6,099 nucleotides of DNA from Acidobacteriota bacterium. GTDB taxonomy: Bacteria; Acidobacteriota; Terriglobia; Terriglobales; Acidobacteriaceae. The position numbers were made by a program, and so were the translations under genes. The stretch covers positions 1-6,099 of the forward strand of contig JAJZFE010000296.1 in the NCBI GenBank assembly GCA_021798655.1. Direction: 5' to 3'. Position 1 is the stretch's first letter. Each line of letters opens with the position of its first letter. Positions 6,060 to 6,099 of the stretch are shown piece by piece. The notes beneath the pieces are model-generated. The model was not told the origin of the DNA, did not search any database, and was given only the letters and a program-made list of their open reading frames with translations.

Positions 6060-6099
6060 ATGGCAACGACATCACCTACCTCAACGTTAGAGAAACCCA
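6060..6099 (+). CDS. Start of an unidentified protein, 5' part only
   Basis: ATG 6060 opens a frame, MATTSPTSTLEKP, that is still open at the window end. Only 13 residues are visible and they are not diagnostic. A Thr/Ser/Pro-rich start would suit a short cytoplasmic tail before a membrane segment, as in FliL, which often follows hook genes, but this is a guess from position. The nearest Shine-Dalgarno-like bases, AGGGA (6053-6057), are only two bases from the ATG, so the true start might be elsewhere. The hairpin at 5914-5965 separates this gene from flgE, so it probably has its own promoter. Confidence 0.5.
   Translation, partial: MATTSPTSTLEKP

Overview
The window is a stretch of a bacterial flagellar gene cluster, all read on the + strand. 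The order is (fliG end)-fliH-fliI-fliJ-fliK-flgD-flgE, then a terminator-like hairpin, then the start of an unidentified gene. Protein style and order fit a flagellated bacterium with an outer membrane. The FlgE and FlgD sequences resemble, from memory, those of Acidobacteriota (class Terriglobia). That placement is an inference and a database search would settle it. No RNA genes, mobile elements, CRISPR arrays or insertion sequences are visible, and no gene-free stretch exceeds 300 bases.

Bases 1-2042 hold the export-ATPase part. A six-residue tail ending in TAG at 20-22 is probably the end of fliG. It is followed by fliH (ATPase regulator and stator) and fliI (flagellar type III export ATPase, with all motifs intact). 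The fliH stop and fliI start overlap as TGATG, and fliJ (export chaperone-escort, coiled coil) begins with GTG one base after the fliI stop. These three genes look translationally coupled and encode the soluble FliH-FliI-FliJ complex at the base of the export gate.

Bases 2497-5880 hold the hook module: fliK (hook-length ruler), flgD (hook scaffold/cap) and flgE (hook subunit). The 74-base gap before fliK carries a near-consensus sigma-54 promoter, TGGCA-N6-TTGCA, with exact GG/GC spacing. The module ends after flgE with a nested hairpin (5914-5965). I therefore read fliK-flgD-flgE as a possible separate late transcription unit inside the cluster. That would fit the common pattern in which hook genes are RpoN-dependent, while the ATPase genes belong to the upstream operon.

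Bases 5881-6099 hold the terminator, a stretch with repeated GGCC dyads, a weaker sigma-54-like motif, and an ATG at 6060 that opens a gene running off the window. The other points worth a second look are a FlgD that lacks the usual C-terminal domain, a short internal echo in FliK, and a 35-codon ORF with a good ribosome binding site inside the terminator loop. The region is otherwise an ordinary flagellar locus. I do not see a wholly new system in it.
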